Below, in pieces: positions 41,340 through 49,918 of a stretch of DNA of 64,000 nucleotides. Origin of the DNA: Jiella mangrovi (GTDB lineage Bacteria > Pseudomonadota > Alphaproteobacteria > Rhizobiales > Rhizobiaceae); contig NZ_JAGJCF010000020.1 of the NCBI RefSeq assembly GCF_017815135.1, positions 1 to 64,000 on the forward strand. The letters are read 5' to 3'. Positions within the stretch are counted from its first letter, which is position 1. Every line of letters starts with the position of its first letter. Made by a program: the position numbers and the translations under genes. Under the pieces are notes generated by a model, which saw nothing but the letters and a program-made list of their open reading frames with translations, was not told the origin of the DNA and searched no databases.

Positions 41340-43709
41340 ATGATCGCGATTCTTGCCCACTTGGCTACCGACCATTCGCTGGCCACGATCTTCGCCGCCC
41401 TGATCATCTGCCTCGCCGCAGGTTGGCTCGTCACGTCGTTGCGCAATCGAGCGGCGGCATCGGTCGGCGCCGTCCGTCTTCGATGGTTGGCTGGCACAGC
41501 GTTCGTTGCGGGGCTAGGGGTTTGGACCACTCACTTCATGGCCATGATGGGTTACCGCCCCGATCTTCCCCTAGGTTATGGGGCGGGCATCACGACCGCA
41601 TCTGCTGTGATCGGTGTTCTCGCTGTCGGTTTGCCGCTCGCGGCAACGGCCGTCGTCAGAAGCACTGCGGCACGGGCAGGGCTCGGCGCCATGGCCGGCC
41701 TCGGTATCGGTGCCATGCACCAGACCGGGATGGCTGCGCTGTCGGGTTGTCTTCAAAGCCAAGATGCGGGCGCAACGGTTGCGGCCTACGGGCTGGGGGC
41801 CGTCTTCATGGCCATCGGTTGCGGCTCATTACGGACTGCGTCATCGCCCGCGCGTTTCTGTGCCGCGTTCACGCTCGCGGTCTGCAGCGCGCACTTCGTG
41901 TCTATCGCGGGCACCACGCTCGCACCCCTGCCTGACATTGCAGGTGTCGGCAACGACAGCGTCGCGCTCAGCATTTTTACGGCGGTGGGAGCCGCGGTTT
42001 TGCTGATCGGCGCGCTCATGACCGTTCTCGCGGCTCGGCGCTTTGACGCCCAGGCCGACGCCCATACCGCGATCCTGGCGACCGCCCTTCACAACATGTC
42101 GAACGGGCTGATCTTCATCGAGAGGACGGGCAAGCTCGGCCTCTTCAACGAGCGCTTCGTCGAAATGTTCGGCCTTTCCGGAAGGGGACTTCGCCTCGGA
42201 ATGACATCCGACGAGGTGATCGACGTGGTTTCGTCCGCCGCTGGGTGGAACGCGGACCAGCGCAAATGGGCTGGCGGCCGCATAGAAGAGCGTCTCCAGA
42301 CAACCAAATTCGACCCCGTCGATTACGTCCTCCCGAACGGGCGCATCGTCGAGATTGAAAGCAACCTTGTAGCGGGCGGCGGAACAGTCATCACCTACAA
42401 CGACGTCACCGAGGAACGGGTGGCGCGCGCGGAAATCTCCGAGCTGGCCTATCACGACCCGTTGACCGGTCTGCCGAACCGCCTGGCCTTCCGGGAGCGC
42501 AAGATCGCCTTGATTGCGGGAGACAAACCCTTCCATCTCCTTCTTATTGATCTCGACCGCTTCAAGGCCGTCAACGATACCTTCGGGCATGGGGTCGGAG
42601 ATGAGCTTTTGGTTCAGGTCGGCCGACGCGTCGTCGCCACGGTTGGCGAGAACGGGTTCACGGCCCGCCTCGGCGGCGACGAGATCGGCGTGTTCGTCTA
42701 CGGCAGCGCAGATGAGGCGTCTCAGATCGCTGAGGGGGTCGTCGACGCCGTTTCGAAGCCGTTCATTCTAGGCGGGTTCACGGTGTCTGTCGGGTGCAGC
42801 ATTGGTCTTTGCTCCGGCGAAGGGATCGATTCTCATGACGTTCTGATGCAGTGCGCCGACGTCGCGCTCTACGATGCCAAGCATCAGGGTAAGGGACGCG
42901 TCGCGGCTTACCGGAACGGAATGCTCGAAGCCGCGACCGAGCGGCACAAGCTCGAGGCGGATCTCCGCCAAGCCATGTCCCTCAATCAGTTTCATCTGGC
43001 CTACCAGCCTGTTATGGAACTCGATAAGGACGAGATCGTCGGCTACGAGGCACTCCTTCGCTGGGAGCATCCCGAGCGCGGCATGGTGCCGCCCGCATCG
43101 TTCATCCCGCTTGCCGAGGAGACGGGGCTCATTGGCGAGATCGGACGCTGGGTCTTGGAGGAGGCGTGCGGCGAGGCGGCATCGTGGCCGAACGAGCGGC
43201 ACGTCGCGGTCAACGTCTCGGCGGTCCAGTTCCGCTCGCCGCTGCTGCTGTCGCATCTGACTGCGTCACTAGCCAAAAGCGGGCTGCCAGCTCGGCGTCT
43301 GGAGGTCGAACTGACCGAAACGGCGCTGGTGGAGGACGGTCCGAAGATCGCCAGCGTGCTGGCGGACATTCGCCGCCTCGGTGTGAAGGTGGCGATGGAC
43401 GATTTCGGAACGGGCTACTCGTCGCTCGCGCATCTCTGCGAATTCCCGCTCGATCGCATCAAGATCGATCGCAGCTTCGTCGTAGCGGCCGAAGAGAACT
43501 CGCGCGCCCATGGAGTCGTGATGGCCGTGGTGGCGCTTGGGCGGCATATCGGAGTCCCCACGCTCGCGGAAGGCGTCGAGACCAAGGAGCAACTGGAACT
43601 TCTCCGCAACCTCGGATGCGAAGCGGTTCAAGGCTACCTCATCGGCAAGCCTGCCCGCCTCAGGGGCGACGATCCGAGGTCACGGGAGCCCTTGCGAGCA
43701 ACTGCCTGA
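41340..43709 (+). CDS. MHYT-PAS-GGDEF-EAL cyclic-di-GMP protein
   Basis: A 789-residue protein. The N-terminal ~235 residues form seven membrane helices of an MHYT sensor, with the copper-binding-type motifs THFMAMMGY, AMHQTGMAAL and AHFVSIAG (MHYT variants). A PAS-7-like domain follows (~245-360), then GGDEF (~365-525) with the signature RLGGDEIGV, i.e. GGDEI, and EAL (~535-780) with intact YEALLRW, DDFGTGYSSL and KIDRSFV. The Phe-to-Ile change at the GGDEF site may reduce cyclase activity, leaving mainly phosphodiesterase; this is inference. MHYT proteins are thought to sense O2, NO or CO via metal. ATG 41340. Confidence 0.92.
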   Translation: MIAILAHLATDHSLATIFAALIICLAAGWLVTSLRNRAAASVGAVRLRWLAGTAFVAGLGVWTTHFMAMMGYRPDLPLGYGAGITTASAVIGVLAVGLPLAATAVVRSTAARAGLGAMAGLGIGAMHQTGMAALSGCLQSQDAGATVAAYGLGAVFMAIGCGSLRTASSPARFCAAFTLAVCSAHFVSIAGTTLAPLPDIAGVGNDSVALSIFTAVGAAVLLIGALMTVLAARRFDAQADAHTAILATALHNMSNGLIFIERTGKLGLFNERFVEMFGLSGRGLRLGMTSDEVIDVVSSAAGWNADQRKWAGGRIEERLQTTKFDPVDYVLPNGRIVEIESNLVAGGGTVITYNDVTEERVARAEISELAYHDPLTGLPNRLAFRERKIALIAGDKPFHLLLIDLDRFKAVNDTFGHGVGDELLVQVGRRVVATVGENGFTARLGGDEIGVFVYGSADEASQIAEGVVDAVSKPFILGGFTVSVGCSIGLCSGEGIDSHDVLMQCADVALYDAKHQGKGRVAAYRNGMLEAATERHKLEADLRQAMSLNQFHLAYQPVMELDKDEIVGYEALLRWEHPERGMVPPASFIPLAEETGLIGEIGRWVLEEACGEAASWPNERHVAVNVSAVQFRSPLLLSHLTASLAKSGLPARRLEVELTETALVEDGPKIASVLADIRRLGVKVAMDDFGTGYSSLAHLCEFPLDRIKIDRSFVVAAEENSRAHGVVMAVVALGRHIGVPTLAEGVETKEQLELLRNLGCEAVQGYLIGKPARLRGDDPRSREPLRATA

Positions 43710-43981
43710 TCTTCTGCCGTTCAGACAAATTGGATCGTTTTAGACAAACCACGCGAGTGTAGAGGGCACCGATGCTGCATCGGGCCGTGAAGAACATTCC
43801 GCAAGCACTCCGGTAACATGGAAAAACGTCCGTGAAGGAGCGCAAGCTGCTGGCGCAACTGGGTGAAGAGTTTTCAGCGCAACGCAAGTCACACCCGCAA
43901 ATTGACAATGCCGCCTAGGTACGGCTTCATTTCCAATAAATAAACGCACCCCGACATCGAACGCTGTGAAAGCCGGTAAAG

Positions 43982-44164
43982 ATGCATTTCGATCTTGCCC
44001 ATGCGATCATATCGGCGGTTTTGATCTTCGCTACGCTGTGGATCTTGCGGCGAACCGGGCTGGTTAGAACACCTCAGAAACCCGGCTGGGACTGGCAGGT
44101 TTTCGTCGCGATCGTCGTCGTCATGTTCATCTTCAATCTGATTTGGCCGTATGGCACCTCCTAA
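43982..44164 (+). CDS. Small membrane protein, two helices
   Basis: A 60-residue protein with two hydrophobic helices (AHAIISAVLIFATLWIL and WQVFVAIVVVMFIFNLIWP) joined by a basic loop (RRTGLVRTPQKP). Function unknown. GC-rich third positions and the clear start support it as real. It precedes the secreted protein gene by 33 bp on the same strand and could be co-transcribed. The 272 bp upstream (43710-43981) hold no gene. Confidence 0.6.
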   Translation: MHFDLAHAIISAVLIFATLWILRRTGLVRTPQKPGWDWQVFVAIVVVMFIFNLIWPYGTS

Positions 44165-44197
44165 CGCCCTTCGTTCTCGCACGATTCAAGAGGGTTC

Positions 44198-44626
44198 ATG
44201 ATGCTGAGTGGGAAGACTGTACGCCGGTTTTGTCGACTATTTGTCGTGTGCTTCTTGCTTGTGGGATCGAATGCCCTCGCTCAATCGCGTAACCGCGTCA
44301 GCTTCTCGGCAGGCAGTGACAATGCATCGGTGTCCGGTCGTGTTATCGGAAAACAATATCGCGATTACATTCTCGGCGCCCGTCGCGGTCAGGCCATGGC
44401 GGTATCGGTGATTGTCGATGCCGGTAACGGCGATGGAACAGCATACTTCAATGTTTTGCCACCCGGGAGCTCGAATGAAGCGATTTTTAATGGTTCACTT
44501 GATGGTTCAGACGCCTCGGTCTCTGTTCTGCGTGATGGGAACTATACGGTTGGCGTATATTTAATGGGAAATGATGCAGATGCCGGCAATTCCGTTGAAT
44601 ACAGGCTATTGGTAACAAATATGTAG
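44198..44626 (+). CDS. Secreted protein resembling g-type lysozyme inhibitor (PliG-like)
   Basis: A 142-residue protein with a Sec signal peptide (RRFCRLFVVCFLLVGSNALA, cleavage after ALA). The mature part is a beta-sandwich-like domain: FSAGSDNASVSGRVIG, DYILGARRGQAMAVSVIV, TAYFNVLPPGSSNEAIFNGS and NYTVGVYLMGNDADAG. The YFNVLPPGS and YLM patterns are those I recall from periplasmic PliG lysozyme inhibitors and from proteins loosely annotated as DNA breaking-rejoining; I cannot separate these without a search. Periplasmic location is secure. A 53-residue lipoprotein follows. Confidence 0.65.
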   Translation: MMLSGKTVRRFCRLFVVCFLLVGSNALAQSRNRVSFSAGSDNASVSGRVIGKQYRDYILGARRGQAMAVSVIVDAGNGDGTAYFNVLPPGSSNEAIFNGSLDGSDASVSVLRDGNYTVGVYLMGNDADAGNSVEYRLLVTNM

Positions 44627-44675
44627 ATTGAACCCAACGACTTACGTTCAAGTTACAGATCATTGGAGCATTCCT

Positions 44676-44837
44676 ATGAAAGCAAAACTATGTTTCCTCG
44701 TTGTCCTACCGGTAATCGGTGCGTGTGTTTCGGAGGAAGCCGTCATGGAAAGGGATATCTCGGAAGCAAATATCAGCACCGAATGTCCCGTTGACGTCTC
44801 AGAAGCGGATCGAGCGGACTACCCCGCCTGCAATTGA
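44676..44837 (+). CDS. Small lipoprotein
   Basis: A 53-residue protein: MKAKLCFLVVLPVIGACVSE has a lipobox (VIGAC) with the acylated Cys near residue 17, and the mature part is a short acidic peptide with two more Cys (TECPVDV, YPACN), perhaps a disulfide. GGAG lies ahead of the ATG. It follows the PliG-like gene by 49 bp. Confidence 0.65.
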   Translation: MKAKLCFLVVLPVIGACVSEEAVMERDISEANISTECPVDVSEADRADYPACN

Positions 44838-45163
44838 AAACATATCTACAGACTGAGTTTGTAAAATTGTGTGAGAAAGACAGCCAATCTCTTCAATTCA
44901 TCGCAATTGCAGTGGGAAGAAACAAACAGGTGCAATGTGAGGCCTAGCAGTAGCATTGTCCAGCACTGCACAAAACCTGTTTATTTTGTTTTCGCGTCAC
45001 AGCAAAAAATGGCGAAAACGAAGTAGCCAGCTTCCTCCGGTTTGGTTCGTTAGAGACCATCAAGGGTCGGGTCGCGAACTCACGTAACGGTTTATCATTC
45101 CCTGTGTAACAGACTTCGTTGGGTATCAAGACGGATTTTTCCAGCGAAGGGCGACACATCGTC
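44838..45163. other. Gene-free AT-rich stretch, 326 bp
   Basis: No open frame of substance. Two arms, AACAAACAGGT (44921-44931) and ACCTGTTTATT (44975-44985), are complementary in 10 of 11 positions and the second runs into T-rich sequence, so a loose terminator for the upstream genes is possible. The promoter of the MHYT gene at 45164 should lie in the distal part. Confidence 0.4.
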
Positions 45164-46491
45164 ATGGACACCATCGTCACCTGCCTAACGGTAGGCCATG
45201 ATCAGACGCTGCTGATCTCCGCTGTCGCAATCTGCCTGATCGGTATCCACGCCTCGTTTTCGATCGCGACCCATGCTGCGCGCGCTGAAGGGAAAGCGAA
45301 GCGTCATTGGGCGCTTCTCAGCATCTTTGCGGCCGGATGTACGGCTTGGGCCACCCATATGGTCGCCCTGTTAGCCTATCGGCCCGGCATGCTGTCGGCT
45401 TTCGAACCGATCCTGATGACCATTTCGCTTCTGGTCACGATCGCCGGCATTGGTCTCAGCATGTGGCTTGTGATCGGTAGACGTGATCGCCGCCTGAGGA
45501 TTTACGCAGGTCTGATCCTAGGCGTTGCAATCACCATCCTTCACTATCTCGGACAAGCGTCTTACTTCGTCACAGGCCGGGTGTCGTGGGATCCAAAATT
45601 CGTCGCGGCCTCGATCAGTCTCGGCATTCCCCTGTACATCGTCGCGATCGTCATCTCGGGCGAGCGCAACAGGAAGCTTCGTGCTTTAGCGCCCTTGCTC
45701 CTCCTGGTAGCCATCGCGGTCCTGCATGTGACGGGCATGGCTGCGATGAAGGTCACCTACGACCCCCGGATACGGCTTCCAGCGTTCTCCCTGGAACCCG
45801 ATGTAGTTGCGCCGATCGTTGCCTCAGTGTGCATGGGCCTCGTTCTACTTGCCGTGTTGGGTCTTCGGTTTGCCATTGCAGCTCGCGCGCAGATGCGCCG
45901 CGATCAAAATCGCCTGGGCGAGCTTGCTAATCTCGCTGTGGAAGGGCTGGCAGTCTGCGACGATGGCATCATCACAAGCGTCAACGAGAGCCTTTGGCGC
46001 CTGACGGAACGAAACCACGCGCAACTATGTTGGCAACCGATCGAAACGCTTCTCCCCGGGCTTGAGCTCGAGGATATGGCCGATCAGCAGGAATATGATG
46101 CAGAGCTGCTCTGCCACGGCGGCGGCGTCGTTCCGGTACGGGTGCTTCGTCGTGATGTCCTTGTCGGCTCGAAAAAACTCACGGTCGTCGCCATTCGCGA
46201 TCAAAGTGAGCGTCTGAAGAGCGAAGCAACGATCAGGCGCCTTGCTTATACCAATGCCCTGACGGGTCTCACGAACCGGGTCCGCTTCCATGACCTTCTG
46301 TCACGTCGGCTGGCTAGGCAGCGATTGGCGGATCATCCGTTCGCACTTCTCGCCCTTGATCTCGACCGGTTCAAATGGGTCAATGACACGATGGGGCATG
46401 GCGTCGGCGATCAGTTGCTGAGCCAGATCGCCGATCGTCTCCGCGAAAGCGTTCTGCTGATGATGTTGTTGCCCGGCTCGGCGGCGACGAG
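45164..46491 (+). pseudogene. MHYT-PAS-GGDEF protein, truncated at the GGDEF motif
   Basis: About 440 codons: an MHYT membrane sensor (ATHMVALLAY, LHYLGQASYF and VLHVTGMAAM are the three motif repeats), a PAS domain (~255-340) and the first half of a GGDEF domain (YTNALTGLTNRVRFHDLLSR, LLALDLDRFKWVNDTMGHGV). Near 46450 one base appears lost: the reading frame continues SVLLMM, but the other frame gives DDVVARLGGDE, exactly the active-site approach. Immediately after GGDE an IS3 terminus begins (46492). No complete diguanylate cyclase can be made. ATG 45164 has GTCAT-type context without a strong ribosome site. Confidence 0.85.
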
Positions 46492-46975
46492 TGGCCTGCT
46501 GCCGGTTTCGTGGACACCGAGATAAGGTGTTTGACGGAACTTGAGAGTTGGAATGCAGAGAAGGAAGTTCAGTCGCGAGTTCAAGCTTGAGGCTGTGAGA
46601 CTGGTGAAGGATCGAGGCGTTGCCGTTGCGCAGGCCGCCCGTGACTTGGATCTCCACGAGAACGTGCTGCGCAAATGGGTGCGCGAGCTATCGAGCGATC
46701 CACAGCATGCCTTTCCCGGCTATGGGCAGATGAAGCCGGAGAGCCGAGAGATTGACCGGCTGCGCAAGGAAGTGGCCAAGCTGAAGGCGGAGCGCGACAT
46801 CCTAAAAAAGGCCGCAAGCACCGGACCATCTGGCCGGTGGCATGGCTGTGCAGTGCGCTGGATGTCTCCCGCTCGGGCTTTCATGCCTCGCTCAACCGCA
46901 GCCCCAGTGCCCGTTCCCGTCATGACAAGGTGCTCTTGACGGCGATCGATCGCAGCTTCAAGAGAAGCGACCGTG
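46492..46975 (+). mobile_element. IS3-family element, 5' part only
   Basis: From the terminal TGGCCTGCTGCC... at 46492. OrfA starts at ATG 46553: MQRRKFSREFKLEAVRLVKD, HENVLRKWVRELSSDPQHAF and the coiled coil RLRKEVAKLKAERDILKKAA. The OrfA-OrfB junction appears shortened, and only the start of OrfB survives (WPVAWLCSALDVSRSGFHAS then SPSARSRHDKVLLTAIDRSF) up to ~46975. The catalytic domain and the right end are gone. From 46976 to 47190 I see no gene. Confidence 0.85.
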
Positions 46976-47183
46976 GTGTGGAATGCGAGGTCTCTGGCAT
47001 TATAGGAAAAGGCATTGCGCAAGCTTTCGACTTTAAGGGGAAGGTCAGAGGCGCGGTGCGTCGCGAAGTCGCACGCGCATCCGCTTCGAACTGATCGGCG
47101 TTGGGCACGGCCCGTGAGGGCCGCGTTGAGGCCAATGCCCCTATGCGGGGGCTTCGGCAGCGCGTCGCGCCGCCTGAAAGCGA

Positions 47184-47206
47184 CGAGCCCCTAGTCTAGG
47201 GGCTCG
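47184..47206 (-). terminator. Hairpin at the end of the 47331-47191 gene
   Basis: CGAGCCCCTA and TAGGGGCTCG form a perfect 10-bp stem with a 3-nt loop (GTC). It includes the stop codon region of the small minus-strand gene; no T-run follows on the minus strand, so termination would be weak or it may protect the mRNA end. Confidence 0.45.
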
Positions 47207-47331
47207 TTGAGGATAGCCTTGAGCCCCGCCTCTGCTTCGGCGAGTTCCGCGACGCGCCACTTGCGCTCTCCGCGGTCGAGGGCGTTCCTGAGTTCCCCGC
47301 GCAGTTCCTCGATGTGCTGCTCGATTGACAT
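47191..47331 (-). CDS. Small hypothetical plasmid protein, 46 aa
   Basis: MSIEQHIEELRGELRNALDR then KWRVAELAEAEAGLKAIL: a short, charged, helical peptide. ATG 47331 follows AGGAG by six bases, which is the main evidence that it is translated. No family recognised. It lies in the plasmid backbone with other short minus-strand genes. Confidence 0.55.
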   Translation of the reverse strand: MSIEQHIEELRGELRNALDRGERKWRVAELAEAEAGLKAILNEPLD

Positions 47332-47566
47332 CGTCATCTCCTTGACAGTGTGAAAGATGACGACCGCCACGGGGGCGGCTTGAAGGGGGCAAGGATCGCG
47401 TCGCGACCCGCAGGGTGTCCGGAGGAGCCGATTTTGTTGTCGTGCCGCGCAGCGGTGCGGCGGCAAAATTGGAGGTGCCGGTCATGATGCCTCTACGACG
47501 CTCTTGCGAGCTCATCGCCGAACGGGAATAGAAGAAGATGGCGGTCCCAAAGGGCCGCCGTTCTGG

Positions 47567-47815
47567 CTATGTTATCAGACCCAAGCCGATCATCGCGCCA
47601 ATGATGCCGATGCCCATGAGCCAGAGCTGCCTGAAAAGGTCAGCCTTTAAGCTCGCGATGTCGCTTTTCAACTCGGCAATATCGGTCTTTGTGGCAACAT
47701 GCGATATGTCGGCGCTGGCGATCCCCGTGGCGATCGCGTCAGCGAGACTTTCATCGGCGCCGGCTTCGCGGAGTGCCTTGCTGAACTTCAGGGTGTCGAT
47801 GGCGATCGCGCTCAT
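47567..47815 (-). CDS. DUF1640-like coiled-coil protein with a C-terminal membrane helix
   Basis: An 82-residue protein: MSAIAIDTLKFSKALREAGA, a coiled coil (HVATKTDIAELKSDIASLKA) and a terminal membrane helix (LWLMGIGIIGAMIGLGL). This is the compact bacterial DUF1640/CCDC90-like layout (KFSKxLxEAG...TKxDIAELKxDL...). Function unknown; common on plasmids and phages of alphaproteobacteria. Confidence 0.75.
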   Translation of the reverse strand: MSAIAIDTLKFSKALREAGADESLADAIATGIASADISHVATKTDIAELKSDIASLKADLFRQLWLMGIGIIGAMIGLGLIT

Positions 47816-48040
47816 GATGTATCCCCGTTTTTAATATGGTGAGGACCGTGTCCAAGGGAAGGCTTGTGCCCGCTCCCGCGCGGTCATGAGCTATCCTCAC
47901 GTCGGTCAAGGACTGGCCTTCAGGCCAGCTTGCGAAGCCGCGGGAAGCGCGGCGTAGTCCTTTACGGGCGTGATAAGATGCGAAGACCGTGTGGTGGTAG
48001 GTGACGCGGCCCCGTGGCTCGCCCGATCGCGAGGCATGGG

Positions 48041-48382
48041 TTAACAGCCGCGTGCGATCGATGCTGCAACGGGTGCTCTGCATTCGAAGAAGAGACAGCG
48101 ATGCTCGATGCCGAGCCATCGGCGCCAGTGCGGACTTTCGGTGTTCCGGATGTTGGTGACGCCGGGATCGGTCTTCTTGTTCTCGAGGGCCTTCGAAGGT
48201 GACGGCATTCCCCATTTGGCGAGAACGAGTTCGCGCCCGTCGTCGGCATTGCGCACGAACAGGGCCTCGGTGTCGGGAAAGACGGCCGAAAGGGAAGGCA
48301 GATTGCCGGTTTGATCTGCGGTTGCCTTGGTCAGCTCGCGAATGGCGGCCTGTCCCTTTGTGATCGAGTAGAGATTGCACAT
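48041..48382 (-). pseudogene. SRAP (YedK-like) peptidase, truncated
   Basis: The start is typical of SOS-response-associated peptidases: MCNLYSITKGQAAIRELTKA with the catalytic Cys2, then LAKWGMPSPSKALENKKTDP and VTNIRNTESPHWRRWLG (the N-x-R region). After LGIEHRC the usual PFTSFSE...NEW block is lost and the frame ends in unrelated residues at 48041. SRAP proteins crosslink to abasic sites in single-stranded DNA; about half of the ~200-residue domain is missing, including the catalytic His, so this copy is dead. Confidence 0.75.
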
Positions 48383-48497
48383 GCGCGCCCTGCCCTTCGC
48401 TTCAAAAAGGGCTGAAGCCGTTCTTTTGGCTTGCCCGAGTGATCGTAGCCCCTATGGGCGAAGACCGACGTCAGCGGGCTTCGTGCGGTAGCATAGA

Positions 48498-48847
48498 TCA
48501 CGGTCGCGGCAGCGGCGGGCCCTCCTCTTTCCTCTTATCTGGAAGTCTTTCCAGCTTTTCTTCCAGCGCCTCCATCGCCATTTCGATGACCTTGGCAATC
48601 GCAGTGACTTCGAGCTCGTCGGCGATCTGGTAGATGGCGTTGTTGGTTTTCGGTTTCAGCTTGACGGTGAATTGGGCTGTCCGCCTCGTCGTCTTTTTGC
48701 ATCCCCGCCTTGCGACCTGGGGAGGCGTGTTTTCGGCATGGAGGTTCTTGGCGTGGCGGGTTGTGAATCCAGGCTCCGTGGCGAGGTCTGTTGCAGCCGT
48801 TCGACTTTCCGGGTTGGCTTTGGCAGGTGTTGCCTAGATCCCGCCAA
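48498..48847 (-). pseudogene. Plasmid partition/stability accessory protein, frameshifted
   Basis: A TTG at 48847, preceded by GGAG at eight bases and overlapping the stop of the parA-like gene (TTGGCGGGATCTAG), opens a frame ending after ~60 codons. The neighbouring frame then continues TTRRTAQFTVKLKPKTNNAI and QIADELEVTAIAKVIEMAME, then ALEEKLERLPDKRKEE to a TGA at 48498; that part looks like a ribbon-helix-helix type protein but has no start of its own. The frames meet near an A5 run at ~48690. I infer a single gene with a 1-base indel, coupled to the ParA homologue. Confidence 0.55.
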
Positions 48848-49534
48848 GGTTCAATCTCCGACGCTGAGGGGTTGGGTTTTGTTCGGTCATGCTTTGTCTC
48901 CCTTCCAGCCTTTCGATAACCTCGGCCGTGAAGTCGCGGGCGTTCTCCTGGGCTTTTTCGATAGTGCGTGCCTGTACGGTTGTGAGCTGCATCAAGGTCG
49001 TGCCGAGAACGAACATGGCCCGGAACGCCTCTCGCTCGACAAGGCTTCGGCGAATTGGTTTTGGATGTCTTTGGCGGAACTGGTCTGGATTGCCGCGTTC
49101 GCGCGCGGCCAAAAAACCATGCAGTGCAGCTGACCTCTAAGCGTTTTACGCTGCCGATCGACGAGTTTGAGTGTCTTGGCCGCCTCGGATGCATCCAAGT
49201 GCGAGGCTTGGATGGGAATGAAGATCAGGTTGCTGAGGCTCATGGCGTAGCTGGTCGCCAGATTGGGCGATCCTTCAAGCTCGACGATCACGAACTGCTT
49301 ATGGGCGGCCTGTTCTGCGATAGTTTCGAGGATGTTTTCTTCGTCGACGTCGCCGATGACGGTAAGGGTCTCGGGTAGCTGTGCGTCAGCCGCCCATTGG
49401 GCGAGGGGCTGGTTGGCATCGGCATCGATAATGACCACGGATGCTCCTTCATCGACAAGAACTGACGCGAGAACGAGCGCAGCTGTTGTTCTTCCTGAGC
49501 CTCGCTTCGTCATGGCGATCGTTACCGCGGGCAA
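48834..49534 (-). pseudogene. ParA-like ATPase, degenerate Walker A and frameshifted
   Basis: A ParA/MinD-type protein from TTG 49534: VTIAMTKRGSGRTTAALVLA (deviant Walker A reads KRGSGRTT, with Arg for the P-loop Lys), VVIIDADANQPLAQW (Walker A'-like), VIVELEGSPN and FIPIQASHLDASEA. At about 49045 the frame is lost (SSERRSGPCSF), while the adjoining frame carries the expected C-terminus VEREAFRAMFVLGTTLMQL and ENARDFTAEVIERLEG down to TAG 48834. So there is at least one indel, and the P-loop is abnormal. The intact repA at 49919 is divergent, and this gene probably was an orphan partition-like ATPase. Confidence 0.75.
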
Positions 49535-49918
49535 TTTGTTTCTCTCGATGGCGTGCTAGTGGTCAGACTCCGACGTTTGAAACCCTCTGCTTCGAGCGGC
49601 GATGGTTTCCTGTTGGGATCGGCGCGCCAGACGAAGGGCAGACTCGCATGAGCGAAAGCGTATTCTACAACGGACTCAGCCGTCTCGGTCAAACAGCTAG
49701 GGGTATTGCGCTAACCCGCCATAACCGGCCTGGCCCGGCCCTGTCCTAGCCCAGCAGCAGTGGTACGCCGGTCTGCTACCGATGTTGAATTCCGTTAGAT
49801 AATCTTACCCGAAACTTAACGGCCGGGCTGGACGGGAGAGGCAGAATCGTGCCTAACTTCTTGTCGGGGTAAAGGCGATAAAACGCCCCTCCCCCGGCAA
49901 GGCGGAATCGAGGCGGCG
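49535..49918. promoter_or_regulatory. Divergent region upstream of repA, 384 bp
   Basis: No gene. It separates the decayed parA from repA and should contain the repABC promoter. A short inverted repeat CCGTTA (49792-49797) and TAACGG (49817-49822) lies ~100 bp ahead of repA and may be where RepA/RepB autoregulate; this is positional inference. Confidence 0.45.
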
